From Tepidaquicella sp964564635 (GTDB taxonomy: Bacteria > Bacteroidota > Ignavibacteria > Tepidaquicellales > Tepidaquicellaceae): DNA of 64,000 bases. Positions 27,953 through 37,262 of this stretch are shown here, piece by piece. A program made the translations under genes and the position numbers. The stretch spans positions 310,001-374,000 of the forward strand of contig CAZMAR010000002.1 in NCBI GenBank assembly GCA_964564635.1, given 5' to 3'. Position 1 is the first letter of the stretch. Every line of letters starts with the position of its first letter. The notes beneath the pieces are model-generated. The model had not been told where the DNA came from. It did not search any database and saw only the letters and a list, made by a program, of their open reading frames with translations.

Positions 27953-30301
27953 ATGTTAGATGAATTATATAAGGCAACTATTTTAATTTCTGGGGCAGTA
28001 CAGGGGGTAGGTTTCAGACCTTTCGTTTTTAAACTTGCAAAAAGTCTTGGTATTAAGGGTTATGTATTAAATTCTTCTGTAGGAGTTGAAATTGTTGCTA
28101 TTTCTACTCAAGCAGTATTAAAAGATTTTATTGCTCGCTTACAAAACGAGAAACCTGATATATCATATATAAGGAATTTTAATTTTGATATTACTCCTTT
28201 TAGTAATGATGTAACCTTTGAAGAATTTAAAATTATCCACAGTGATGAGAGTAGAGAGCCAACAACATATATTATGCCTGATATAGCAACCTGTGATGAT
28301 TGCCTGAAAGAAATTTTTAATCCTGAAGACAGAAGATATCTTTATCCTTTTACTAATTGTACTAATTGTGGACCAAGATATACTATTATTGAAAAATTGC
28401 CCTATGACAGAGAAAATACTACTATGAAAAATTTTATTATGTGTGAAGAGTGCAGGAAAGAATATGAAAGTCCTGAGAATAGAAGATTTCATGCTCAACC
28501 AAATGCATGTCCTAAATGCGGTCCAAAAGTTTTTCTGTGGGATTCTAATGGAAAAACTATTGCGGAAGAGGGAAAAGCTATTGAACTTGTTGTTAAGGAA
28601 ATTCTAAATGGGAAAATTATTGCTGTAAAAGGACTTGGGGGCTTTCATTTGTTTGTTAATCCATTTAATAGAGATTCTATAAAAGAATTGAGAAAAAGAA
28701 AGCATCGCAATGAAAAACCTTTTGCTCTTATGTTTCCCGATTTGCAAATTGTAGAAAAATATTGTACCGTTTCTAATGAAGAAAGAAAACTACTTACATC
28801 ACAAAAGAAGCCTATTGTTCTTCTTAAATTAAAAGAGAAAATTTACAGGCAAGAAAACAGTGGAAATATTCCTTTCTTTAAAGATTGTGTAGGGGAAAAT
28901 TCTAATAATCCTTATCTTGGGGTTTTACTTCCTTACACTCCTTTACATCATATTTTAATGAGAATATTGAGAATTCCAATTATTGCAACAAGTGGAAATA
29001 TCTCTGATGAACCAATTTGTATTGATGAGTATGAAGCATTAGAGCGTTTAAATGGAATTGCAGATTTTTATCTTGTTCATAATAGACCCATCTTAAGATA
29101 TGTTGATGATTCTATTATAAAGGTTATTGCAGGAGAAGAATTTATTCTAAGAAGAGCAAGAGGATACGCACCGTTACCTATTTCACTCGATTTAGTATCT
29201 AATACTTCTGAAACCCAGAATAGTGATGTTATTGCAACTGGTGCTTTTTTAAAAAACACAGTTGCCTTGACAAAAGGAAATGAAGTTTTTATTAGTCAGC
29301 ATATAGGAGATCTTGATAATCTTGAATCAATTAATTCTTTTGAAAAAACAATTACCTATCTATCGGAAATATACAGGATTAAACCATCAAAAATTATTTG
29401 TGATTATCATCCCGATTATCCTTCTACAAAATATGCTGAAGAAAAATCTAACACTGATAATATTGAATTAATGAAAGTTCAACACCATGTCGCACATATT
29501 TATTCCTGCATTGCAGAAAATAAAATTGACTTGCCGGTACTTGGGGTTGCATGGGATGGTACGGGGTTTGGGTTGGATAAAAATATATGGGGTGGCGAAT
29601 TTTTCTTAATTAACTCTGAAGTCAAAAGAGTTGCTCATTTAAAATATTTTAGATTACCAGGTGGAGAAGAATCTATAAAAAAAGTTAACAGAATTGCAGC
29701 GGGAATTCTTCTCGATTTTCAGGATGAATTGGCTATTGCAGAAAATATTTCTGATTTAATTAATATTTCTGATAAAGAATTGAAACTGATAAAATTAATT
29801 TTGAAACAGAGGATTAACTCTCCCCTTACTTCAAGTATGGGAAGATTATTTGATGCTGTTTCTTCTATTGTAAATGTTAAACAATATTCTTCTTTTGAAG
29901 GGCAGGCTGCTATGGAACTCGAGTTTATAGCGTATTCTGCATTAGACGAAGAAGGATTTTATAATTTTGAAGTAAATACAAAGTCAGAAATGTTTGAAAT
30001 AGACTTCATTCCAATTATTAAAGGTATTATAAAAGATAAAATAAACAATGTTCCCAAAAGTATTATTTCCATTAAGTTTCACAACACACTGGTTGAATTA
30101 ATTCTTGCTATATCAAAGAAAATTAATGTTAAAAACATTGCTTTAAGTGGTGGGTGTTTTCAAAATTCTATTTTACTTGAAAATTCAATTAAAATACTTA
30201 AACAAAATAACTTCATTCCCTACTGGCAAAAAAAGATTCCCATCAATGATGGGGGAATTTCGCTTGGACAGGTAATGTATTCTAAATTCTTTAGAGTATA
30301 A
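27953..30301 (+). CDS. hypF: Carbamoyltransferase HypF
   Basis: 782 residues, full length. Domains in order: acylphosphatase (about 5-95, with GAVQGVGFRPFVFKLA), two zinc-finger motifs (CDDCLKE...CTNCGPRY and CEECRKEY...CPKCGPK, about 115-190), YrdC-like domain (about 210-395), and Kae1-like carbamoyltransferase domain with VQHHVAHIYSC and a late SGGCFQN. It makes the thiocarboxamide on HypE from carbamoyl phosphate, the source of the cyanide ligands of NiFe hydrogenase. It starts 32 bases after hypB. hypC, hypD, hypE and the hydrogenase itself are not in the window. Confidence 0.96.
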   Translation: MLDELYKATILISGAVQGVGFRPFVFKLAKSLGIKGYVLNSSVGVEIVAISTQAVLKDFIARLQNEKPDISYIRNFNFDITPFSNDVTFEEFKIIHSDESREPTTYIMPDIATCDDCLKEIFNPEDRRYLYPFTNCTNCGPRYTIIEKLPYDRENTTMKNFIMCEECRKEYESPENRRFHAQPNACPKCGPKVFLWDSNGKTIAEEGKAIELVVKEILNGKIIAVKGLGGFHLFVNPFNRDSIKELRKRKHRNEKPFALMFPDLQIVEKYCTVSNEERKLLTSQKKPIVLLKLKEKIYRQENSGNIPFFKDCVGENSNNPYLGVLLPYTPLHHILMRILRIPIIATSGNISDEPICIDEYEALERLNGIADFYLVHNRPILRYVDDSIIKVIAGEEFILRRARGYAPLPISLDLVSNTSETQNSDVIATGAFLKNTVALTKGNEVFISQHIGDLDNLESINSFEKTITYLSEIYRIKPSKIICDYHPDYPSTKYAEEKSNTDNIELMKVQHHVAHIYSCIAENKIDLPVLGVAWDGTGFGLDKNIWGGEFFLINSEVKRVAHLKYFRLPGGEESIKKVNRIAAGILLDFQDELAIAENISDLINISDKELKLIKLILKQRINSPLTSSMGRLFDAVSSIVNVKQYSSFEGQAAMELEFIAYSALDEEGFYNFEVNTKSEMFEIDFIPIIKGIIKDKINNVPKSIISIKFHNTLVELILAISKKINVKNIALSGGCFQNSILLENSIKILKQNNFIPYWQKKIPINDGGISLGQVMYSKFFRV

Positions 30302-30528
30302 GGTGTAATTGTGATTTTTTTATCAATTATTTCTTTTTATTTGGGTAGTAATATATATTTTAATGGAACATAACCTTTGCTTAGAAATAAATGTTTTTAA
30401 GTTTTCATTTCAAGCTTATGCAAACAAATAAACGAATATTATTAATTACAATCTTAAGGTTTAATTTATTCAACATTTAGTTAAAATATACTGAAAACAA
30501 AATATTTTATAATCGAAGCAGTTTTCCT

Positions 30529-31215
30529 ATGAAAGAATACAAAATCATATTTCACGATTGTCTTCCCTTTATTGAGGAAAATGGTAATATTATTTTAATT
30601 GATACTGGCTCCTTCCAAACAATTCACAGGGCGGAAAACCTTATTTTCAATTCAAAAAATTATAAATCCACTATTAATCATTATGGAACAACTATTGACT
30701 ATATTTCGAAAATGGTTAGAAAAAACTTTACTACTTTGCTTGGTATGGATGTGCTTTCTAATTATTATGTTTTGTTTGATTATCGGAAAAATATTGTGAA
30801 ATTCAGTGAAGAAGAAATAGATATTGATGGTAAGGAAATTAAATTTATAGAATCTTTTTCTCCCCATTCAGAAATTATTCCTCCTATTATTGAATTCAAA
30901 GTAGATAATATGCCTCTAAATTTATTTATAGATACGGGTAGTAAAATTTCTTACATAGATAAAGAACTTTCTAAAAATCATAAAAGTATAGAAGTTATAG
31001 AAGATTTTTTTCTTGAATATGGAAAATTCAAAACTAATTGTTATCAAATTATTACATATTTACAGGATGAGCAATTTTTTGTTAAATATGGTAATTTTCC
31101 TGATGACCTTTATTTATTTATTGATGTACCAATGATAATAGGTTATGATTTATTTAATAATTTTTTACTTTTATTTGATTTTAAAAATAAAAAATTAAAG
31201 TTTAAAAAATATTAA
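30529..31215 (+). CDS. Two-lobed retropepsin-like (clan AA) aspartic protease-like protein
   Basis: 228 residues, no signal peptide or membrane segment. It consists of two similar halves, each with the retropepsin pattern. First half: LIDTGS (catalytic-type Asp25) and LLGMDVLSNYYVLFDYRKNI (from 70). Second half: FIDTGS (Asp135) and IIGYDLFNNFLLLFDFKNKK (from 203). Retropepsins act as dimers giving one DTG per chain; here both lobes are in one chain, as in pepsin. I infer a cytoplasmic protease or peptide-binding protein. About 225 bases of AT-rich, featureless DNA precede it. The nearest family would be bacterial retropepsin-like aspartyl proteases. Confidence 0.7.
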   Translation: MKEYKIIFHDCLPFIEENGNIILIDTGSFQTIHRAENLIFNSKNYKSTINHYGTTIDYISKMVRKNFTTLLGMDVLSNYYVLFDYRKNIVKFSEEEIDIDGKEIKFIESFSPHSEIIPPIIEFKVDNMPLNLFIDTGSKISYIDKELSKNHKSIEVIEDFFLEYGKFKTNCYQIITYLQDEQFFVKYGNFPDDLYLFIDVPMIIGYDLFNNFLLLFDFKNKKLKFKKY

Positions 31216-31361
31216 CAAAAGCAAATATTAGTATTTTTATTTTTTTAAAAAAAACACTGTTAATCCATTTTAAAAAGAAACTAAATAATTATCACTTATT
31301 CATCTCGTTAAGGTATTGAATTCAAAATAAGGAGAAGGTATATTTAAATAAAAAAACGCGC

Positions 31362-33821
31362 ATGAAAAAATTTTACATCTTATTATTAATTGTTCTTTCC
31401 TTCTTTGGATTTGCTCTTGCACAACAGGACAATCCGTACCTTGATCAGGTTCCCATTCATTTAAGGAGTGTAATTCCTCCTTATGCTGAACCTATGGCAA
31501 TTGTATCTTCAGATGGGTATGAAAATTTTTTCCTCGGGATTGATTTCGCTGAACCACATATCTCTTGGAATATGAAAAATCCCCTGCAATATTTTTGTGC
31601 CTTCAATATTAACGCAACGCATTATACACTCAATGGAATTGATTGGTTTTCAAATAACCCGCCTTTACCATCACCTCAAGGAGACCCTGTGACTGCTTAC
31701 GATAGTATTGGGAATCTTTATTATATGAATATGACAGGTAATCCAATTGTTGGTTGCTATATTGTAAAGTCTACTGATAACGGGCAAACCTGGTCGGCTC
31801 CAATCTTTTGTATCAGTGGGAATGACAAAAACTGGGTCGCTTGCGACCAGACTGGTGGTCCCTATGCAAATTATGTTTATTGCACTATGACTGCCGGTAG
31901 TGGATACGGTTCATTTTCCAGAAGTACTGACCACGGTGCAACCTTCCAAACTACTTTTACACCCAATACTCAGTCTTTACCTGGTATGATGGTTTGTGTA
32001 GGACCGTATAAAGTTGGCTCTACTGATATACCTGGTGGGTGTGTTTATGTGGTTACTAATTCTGGTAGTGCTATTTCTCCCGTCTATACATTTTACAGGT
32101 CAACCGATGGTGGGGTATCCTGGGGATATATGTCTGCACAAATTTTTGCCGGGTATTTAGGAACTTTTGTAAATAATAGACCATCAATTGAAAATATGCG
32201 GACAAGACCCTATCCTTTTATTGCAGCTGATAACAGTTATGGACCATATAGAGGGCGACTTTATCTTGTGTATGCAACAAATACTCCTAATGTTAATGGT
32301 GCAAAGCCTGACATATTTTGCAGATATTCAACTGATCAGGGGGCTTCCTGGTCAGCTGCAACTAAAATTAATGACGACCCCAATAGTGAGAATAATCATC
32401 AATGGCATCCATCAATATGGTGTGATAAATTTAATGGAACTCTTTATGTTAAATGGTTTGATACCAGAAACTGCCCAACGAGTGATAGTGCGGAAGTATA
32501 TGCTTCTTACTCAACTAATGGTGGGGTTTCTTTTGTAACAAATCAAAAAATTGGAAATGCAAAATTCCGCATTAACTGCACAAGTTGTGGGGGTGGAGGA
32601 ACACCTATGTATTTAGGGGACTATGATGCTATTGTTTCTAATGGCTCTGTTGCTTTATTAAATTGGTGTGATTTTAGAAATGGATACTTCGGTAGTTATA
32701 CTGCTTATTTCCCGGACTTTGCTATGACTACTAATCCTAATAGTGTGCAATTAGTTAATAATGATAGTACATTTGTTACTGTTAAAGTTCCTTCTGTAAA
32801 GTTATATACAGACAAAGTAAAATTTACTGTTTCTCTTGATAGTACTCCTGTTCAGGGAACAATTTCTCTTTCTTTTGTAGGAAAAGATTCTTTACTTTCT
32901 TATCCTGATTCTGTCAAACTTAGAATTAAAGCAATTGGATCTGTAACACCGAGAGTTTATAAAGTTAATATTGTAGGGGCTGGTAGTAATGGTACGCCTG
33001 TTCACAGAAGAACAGTCGACTTACTTATGAATGTGAGTTATCTTGATGTTGCTAATAATCGTACGGGAGTTGTACCATTTTATGTTAACAATGTACAATA
33101 TATGAATCCTGTTAGGTTATATTTTGCAAACGGTTCAAATGTTACTGTGTATGCTCCCTACTACTATGGTACCGGAGGTACTCGATACAGATTCCTTAAC
33201 TGGTCTAATAATGGTGACACACTCCAACAAATTACAATTAATTCAAATATGAGTTTGTTTGCAACTTATAAAGTGCAATATAGACTTGTAATTAATTCAG
33301 TTATACCAAACACATTTGGAGCAGGGTATAGTGATTCTGCAGTTTCTACTACTTTTGGAGTGCTTTCAAGATATTATCAAAGCGGTAATTCTCATTATTA
33401 CTTTAGGGGGTGGACTGGTTCCGGTCCCGGTTCCTATACTTCCCCTGATAGTAGTGGTAATGATAGTGCCGTTACAATTTCACTATTTAATCCAATTGTT
33501 GAAACCGCAAGATGGCAGGTAATAGTTGGTGTGAAAAACATAGGTACTGAAATTCCAACAGAATTTAAATTGTATGATAATTATCCAAATCCATTTAACC
33601 CTGAAACAATTATAAAATTTGATATACCTAATGCAAGTTTTGTTAACATCACAATTTATGATATGCTCGGAAGAGAGGTTGCAACCCTTGTAAATGAATT
33701 TATCAAACCAGGCAGATATGAAACGCGCTTTGATGCCTCAGGACTTGAAAGTGGTATATATATGTGTAGAATTAAAACAGAGTCGTATGTTGCAACAAAA
33801 AGAATGGTAGTATTGAAATAA
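31362..33821 (+). CDS. Secreted Asp-box (sialidase-like) beta-propeller protein with T9SS sorting domain
   Basis: 819 residues. Signal peptide 1-20 (ending ALAQ). The first 440 residues form a sialidase-like propeller with five Asp boxes: STDNGQTW, STDHGATF, STDGGVSW, STDQGASW and STNGGVSF. Two or more beta-sandwich domains follow (about 460-730). The last 80 residues are a T9SS sorting domain (NYPNPFNPETIIKF ... KRMVVLK). Asp boxes are structural, so sialidase activity is not implied; I do not see the full Arg triad. A Shine-Dalgarno-like AAGGAGAAGG lies about 25 bases upstream of the ATG, which is far for a functional site. Confidence 0.82.
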   Translation: MKKFYILLLIVLSFFGFALAQQDNPYLDQVPIHLRSVIPPYAEPMAIVSSDGYENFFLGIDFAEPHISWNMKNPLQYFCAFNINATHYTLNGIDWFSNNPPLPSPQGDPVTAYDSIGNLYYMNMTGNPIVGCYIVKSTDNGQTWSAPIFCISGNDKNWVACDQTGGPYANYVYCTMTAGSGYGSFSRSTDHGATFQTTFTPNTQSLPGMMVCVGPYKVGSTDIPGGCVYVVTNSGSAISPVYTFYRSTDGGVSWGYMSAQIFAGYLGTFVNNRPSIENMRTRPYPFIAADNSYGPYRGRLYLVYATNTPNVNGAKPDIFCRYSTDQGASWSAATKINDDPNSENNHQWHPSIWCDKFNGTLYVKWFDTRNCPTSDSAEVYASYSTNGGVSFVTNQKIGNAKFRINCTSCGGGGTPMYLGDYDAIVSNGSVALLNWCDFRNGYFGSYTAYFPDFAMTTNPNSVQLVNNDSTFVTVKVPSVKLYTDKVKFTVSLDSTPVQGTISLSFVGKDSLLSYPDSVKLRIKAIGSVTPRVYKVNIVGAGSNGTPVHRRTVDLLMNVSYLDVANNRTGVVPFYVNNVQYMNPVRLYFANGSNVTVYAPYYYGTGGTRYRFLNWSNNGDTLQQITINSNMSLFATYKVQYRLVINSVIPNTFGAGYSDSAVSTTFGVLSRYYQSGNSHYYFRGWTGSGPGSYTSPDSSGNDSAVTISLFNPIVETARWQVIVGVKNIGTEIPTEFKLYDNYPNPFNPETIIKFDIPNASFVNITIYDMLGREVATLVNEFIKPGRYETRFDASGLESGIYMCRIKTESYVATKRMVVLK

Positions 33822-33849
33822 AATTAAATTAGTTAAATTTTAAATCAGC

Positions 33850-33876
33850 CCAATCTCCTTTTCCAGAGGAGATTGG
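33850..33876 (+). terminator. Possible weak terminator hairpin between two T9SS cargo genes
   Basis: A perfect 10-bp stem (CCAATCTCCT at 33850-33859 with AGGAGATTGG at 33867-33876) has a 7-base loop. The following sequence TATTTATGG is only partly T-rich, so termination may be weak or the hairpin may protect mRNA. Confidence 0.5.
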
Positions 33877-33906
33877 TATTTATGGAAAATAAAAATTAAA
33901 ATTATT

Positions 33907-35376
33907 ATGAAAAACTTAATAATCCTTTTAATTATTTTAGTTATTACAACTTTTGCCTTTTCTCAACCTAAAATTTCTTTTGAAGAGTTACTTTTGCAAG
34001 TAGAGTTAAATCCTTCAATTGCTTTTGAAGCTGAGAAAGTAGCTATTGAACAAAAGTTACCCGTAAATATTTATATTAAAGATCAGGCATTAATAGATGC
34101 AAGATATGTTGAAAATGGAAAGGTAGTTTATACTGTTATTACTAATTTTCTACATCCTTTTAAGGATGGATACAATGCTTATTATGAAGATATATTAAGT
34201 AAATTTGATTTGTCTATTGCGAGAATTAATTATGGGAAAGGAAATGTGATTGACAATACAGGTGAGGAAATTAAATTACATCCCCGAACCTCTGATAAGC
34301 TTTTAATGATTCCTGATTGGACTTATGATAGAGTTTACGCTTTTGATTATATTACAGGAGACCTTGTAGATACAGCATTTATACATTCCAATTATCCTAA
34401 TTTACAAAGTCCTAAACATGCATTGCAGAGAACAAGAACTCGCATTCTTGTTTCAGACCAGGTTGCTGATGCTGTTCAGGAGTATGATACCAATGGTCTT
34501 TTTGTTAGAACATTTACTCAGGGCAACGTTCTTGATAATATTCGCGGAATTGCTTTTCGACCAAATAATAATTTACTTGTTACAGTTGCAAGTGGAACAA
34601 ATCAAAATACGATACAGCAATTTGATACTGCAGGTGTTTCCTTGGGGGCTTTTATAAATACAAATCTTAACAGTCCATTTGCGATTTTATATAGAGCGGG
34701 CGATATTCTTGTTACTAATTCAAGTGGTTCCGAAGATGTTAATAAATTTAATTTCTCAGGTACTTTTATTAGTAGTTTTATTTATGGCCAGCTAAATTTT
34801 CCTCAGCAGATAATAGAATTACCCAATGGAATTCTAGCATTATGTGAATTTAGTAATCCGGGTTCCGGAGTTAAAATTTATGATAGTACAGGAACTCTTT
34901 TATCAACTCTTTCTGGTGTAACTGGAAATAGAGGTGTATATCGATTACCCAATGGCAACTATCTTACAACGAACTCAACTGGTGTTCATGAAATTGACGA
35001 TACTACCGGAGCACTGGTACAAACGAAAGCTACCGGTTCAAATTTTCAATACATTTCAATCTTTGATCCCAATTTTACAGTATCTATTGGAAATCAGCAA
35101 AATGAATTACCAGGCGAATATAAACTTTACAATAATTATCCAAATCCATTCAACCCAACTACAAAAATAAAATTTTCTGTTCCAAAATCAGAGTTTGTTT
35201 CTTTGAATGTTTATGACATTCTTGGTAGAAAAGTTGCAACACTTGTAAACACGAAACTGTCTTCTGGTAGTTATGAGGTTACATTTACGGCTGATAACTT
35301 ATCAAGTGGTGTTTATTTCTATACCATTCAAGCAGGAGAGTTCTCTGATTCTAAAATTATGGTGTTGATGAAGTAG
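33907..35376 (+). CDS. Secreted NHL-like beta-propeller protein with T9SS sorting domain
   Basis: 489 residues. Signal peptide 1-19 (ending FAFSQ). Residues about 135-395 contain repeated propeller-like units of the type VQEYDTNGLFVRTF, IQQFDTAGVSLGAF, VNKFNFSGTFISSF and VKIYDSTGTLLSTL, about 40 residues apart. The last 80 residues are a T9SS sorting domain (NNYPNPFNPTTKIKF ... SKIMVLMK). Ligand unknown. It lies 85 bases downstream of the Asp-box protein gene. Confidence 0.8.
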   Translation: MKNLIILLIILVITTFAFSQPKISFEELLLQVELNPSIAFEAEKVAIEQKLPVNIYIKDQALIDARYVENGKVVYTVITNFLHPFKDGYNAYYEDILSKFDLSIARINYGKGNVIDNTGEEIKLHPRTSDKLLMIPDWTYDRVYAFDYITGDLVDTAFIHSNYPNLQSPKHALQRTRTRILVSDQVADAVQEYDTNGLFVRTFTQGNVLDNIRGIAFRPNNNLLVTVASGTNQNTIQQFDTAGVSLGAFINTNLNSPFAILYRAGDILVTNSSGSEDVNKFNFSGTFISSFIYGQLNFPQQIIELPNGILALCEFSNPGSGVKIYDSTGTLLSTLSGVTGNRGVYRLPNGNYLTTNSTGVHEIDDTTGALVQTKATGSNFQYISIFDPNFTVSIGNQQNELPGEYKLYNNYPNPFNPTTKIKFSVPKSEFVSLNVYDILGRKVATLVNTKLSSGSYEVTFTADNLSSGVYFYTIQAGEFSDSKIMVLMK

Positions 35377-35489
35377 AAATCTCTAAAAAGATTTTTTTGT
35401 GGAAGAAATAATAAGGAGGAATTAATATTCTTTTTTTAAGGGAACTTACTGTATTTCTATAAGTTTAAAAAATACTTAACAAAAAAATT

Positions 35490-36398
35490 ATGAGAGTAAA
35501 AATTGTTTATTTAGTAATTTTATTATTTTCTGTAATGTTACTTTTCTCCTGTGATAAAGAGAAAAATACCTCTACCAATAAATCGGATGAAAATGTTGAT
35601 GTGGTTGTGCCCCAATCTAAAGAGGAGGTTTCTACTAAAAGAGCAGGAGAGGAAAGTAAAGATTTTAACAAACAAAAATTGGAAGAAAGTAAAAATGAAG
35701 ATATAAAAGTTTCGGAAAGATTAGTGGTAAAAAGTGGTAATATTACTCTTGAAATAGAAAATTATGATGAAGCAATGAATAAAATATCGGAAATTACTAA
35801 TAATTACAAAGGGTATATTGCTTCTTCCAATACAAAAGTTGTTGCATGGGGAAAAAAGCAAGGGATTATTACAATCAGAGTACCTGCTGATAAGTTTGAA
35901 GCATTGTTTTCTGAAATATCTGGAATTGGAAAGCTTATTTCAGAAAATATAACGACAAATGATATTACTGAAGAATATATTGACCTTGAAGCAAGACAAA
36001 AAACGCAAAAGCAGTTAGAAGAGAGATTACTTAAATTACTGTCCGAAAGAACTGCCTACCTTTCTGATATTCTTGCAGTGGAAGATAAATTATCTTCTGT
36101 TCGACAAAAGATTGAAAGTGTAGAAGGAAAAATGAAGTACTTGAAAAGTCAGGCAGCCTATTCTACTTTAACAATTTCTTTGAATGAACCGAATTTACTC
36201 GATTCTTCTTCTGGTAATGGTGGTTTCTTTTATGAGTTAGGGCAAGCAATTAAAACTGGCTTAAAAGGATTGATGAAAGTCCTTATTTTTCTTATTACTG
36301 CAATTATTGTATTAATACCATTTATAGTAATTGCCTTGATTGTAATTTTCATAATTAAAAAGAGAAGAAAAAAAGAGTCAACTTCTAAACAAAATTAA
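35490..36398 (+). CDS. DUF4349 lipoprotein
   Basis: 302 residues. A lipoprotein signal with lipobox LFSC (Cys21) is followed by a charged linker (to about 75), the DUF4349 domain (about 80-235, from LVVKSGNITLEIENYDEA through a coiled coil with EEYIDLEARQK) and a C-terminal membrane segment (about 258-290) with a basic end. The domain occurs in many bacterial membrane-anchored proteins without a known function. Anchoring at both ends suggests a periplasmic coiled coil held at the inner membrane. Confidence 0.83.
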   Translation: MRVKIVYLVILLFSVMLLFSCDKEKNTSTNKSDENVDVVVPQSKEEVSTKRAGEESKDFNKQKLEESKNEDIKVSERLVVKSGNITLEIENYDEAMNKISEITNNYKGYIASSNTKVVAWGKKQGIITIRVPADKFEALFSEISGIGKLISENITTNDITEEYIDLEARQKTQKQLEERLLKLLSERTAYLSDILAVEDKLSSVRQKIESVEGKMKYLKSQAAYSTLTISLNEPNLLDSSSGNGGFFYELGQAIKTGLKGLMKVLIFLITAIIVLIPFIVIALIVIFIIKKRRKKESTSKQN

Positions 36399-36441
36399 TA
36401 AAATAAGATAGGTAAATCAAAAAAATTGTTTAATAGGTTTA

Positions 36442-36771
36442 TTAGATTTTCTCAAGCATAACTGCTGTTCCATAAGCAAGAACTTCTGTAACTCCTCCCA
36501 TTACTTCTGTTGCGTCGTATCTAATTCCTATAATAGCATTTGCTCCAATTTCTTCTGCATGTTTTACCATTAATTCAAATGCCTCGCTTCTGGTCTTTTC
36601 GCACAATTCTGTGAAAAGAGTAATATTTCCACCAACAATTGTTTGAAATGCCGCTCCTATGTTTGCAAAAATATTTCTTGAACGTACTACTATTCCTCTG
36701 ACTACCCCAAGATTTTTTGTTATTCTATATCCATCAATGGTAAATGCTGTTGTTATTAAATTGTGGTCCAT
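36442..36771 (-). CDS. YbjQ/UPF0145 family protein
   Basis: 109 residues with the family's features: LGVVRGIVVRSRN near the N-terminus, AEEIGANAIIGIRYD, and VLAYGTAVML at the end. Members form ring-like oligomers and are described as heavy-metal-binding-like; no function is proven. It is on its own on the minus strand between two plus-strand genes. Confidence 0.9.
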   Translation of the reverse strand: MDHNLITTAFTIDGYRITKNLGVVRGIVVRSRNIFANIGAAFQTIVGGNITLFTELCEKTRSEAFELMVKHAEEIGANAIIGIRYDATEVMGGVTEVLAYGTAVMLEKI

Positions 36772-36841
36772 ATTTTAATATTAAGTTTGATAAAATTTTC
36801 ATAAATTATATAATATATAATTAATGTAAAATATTAAAAAA

Positions 36842-37243
36842 TTGTCTTTAAAAATTAGAGTAAATTCTTTTAGTTATATATATGGAAGTATTCCTGTTGA
36901 TGAAACAGGAAATGGTGGCGGTTTTGTTTTTGATTGTAGGTTTATTATTAATCCCGGGCAAATTGAAAAATTCTGGAATTTAACTGGTAAAGATAAAGAA
37001 GTAATTGACTTCCTTGATATGCAGGAAGATATGCAGGAGTTCCTACGAAATGTTTTCAACATAATCGGGAAAGCAATCAAAAATTATAAAGATAAGGGGT
37101 TTACTGATTTAATGGTTTCGTTTGGATGTACTGGAGGTATGCATCGCTCTGTTTATGCTGCAGAAAGGACTGCTGAATTTATTAGAGATAAATTTCCTGA
37201 TGTTGAAGTTGTAGTTAATCACAATGAATTCCCTGGCTTATAA
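36842..37243 (+). CDS. Free-standing RapZ C-terminal domain protein
   Basis: 133 residues starting at TTG (an in-frame TAA at 36827 excludes longer forms with usual starts). It matches only the C-terminal half of RapZ: VFDCRFIINPG, LTGKDKEVIDFL and the signature SFGCTGGMHRSVYAAE (93-108). In E. coli this domain binds small RNAs and senses glucosamine-6-phosphate, while the N-terminal half is a P-loop kinase-like domain absent here. It could sense a metabolite or RNA; no partner kinase is adjacent. The downstream nuclease gene follows closely. Confidence 0.87.
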   Translation: MSLKIRVNSFSYIYGSIPVDETGNGGGFVFDCRFIINPGQIEKFWNLTGKDKEVIDFLDMQEDMQEFLRNVFNIIGKAIKNYKDKGFTDLMVSFGCTGGMHRSVYAAERTAEFIRDKFPDVEVVVNHNEFPGL

Positions 37244-37262
37244 TTTGAATCACTTCTTAAAT

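Noticed and set aside
26879..30301. Hydrogenase structural genes next to the hyp genes
   Set aside because: No large- or small-subunit motifs are present in this window.
31362..33821. Active sialidase call
   Set aside because: Only Asp boxes are clear; the arginine triad and catalytic Tyr/Glu pair were not identified.
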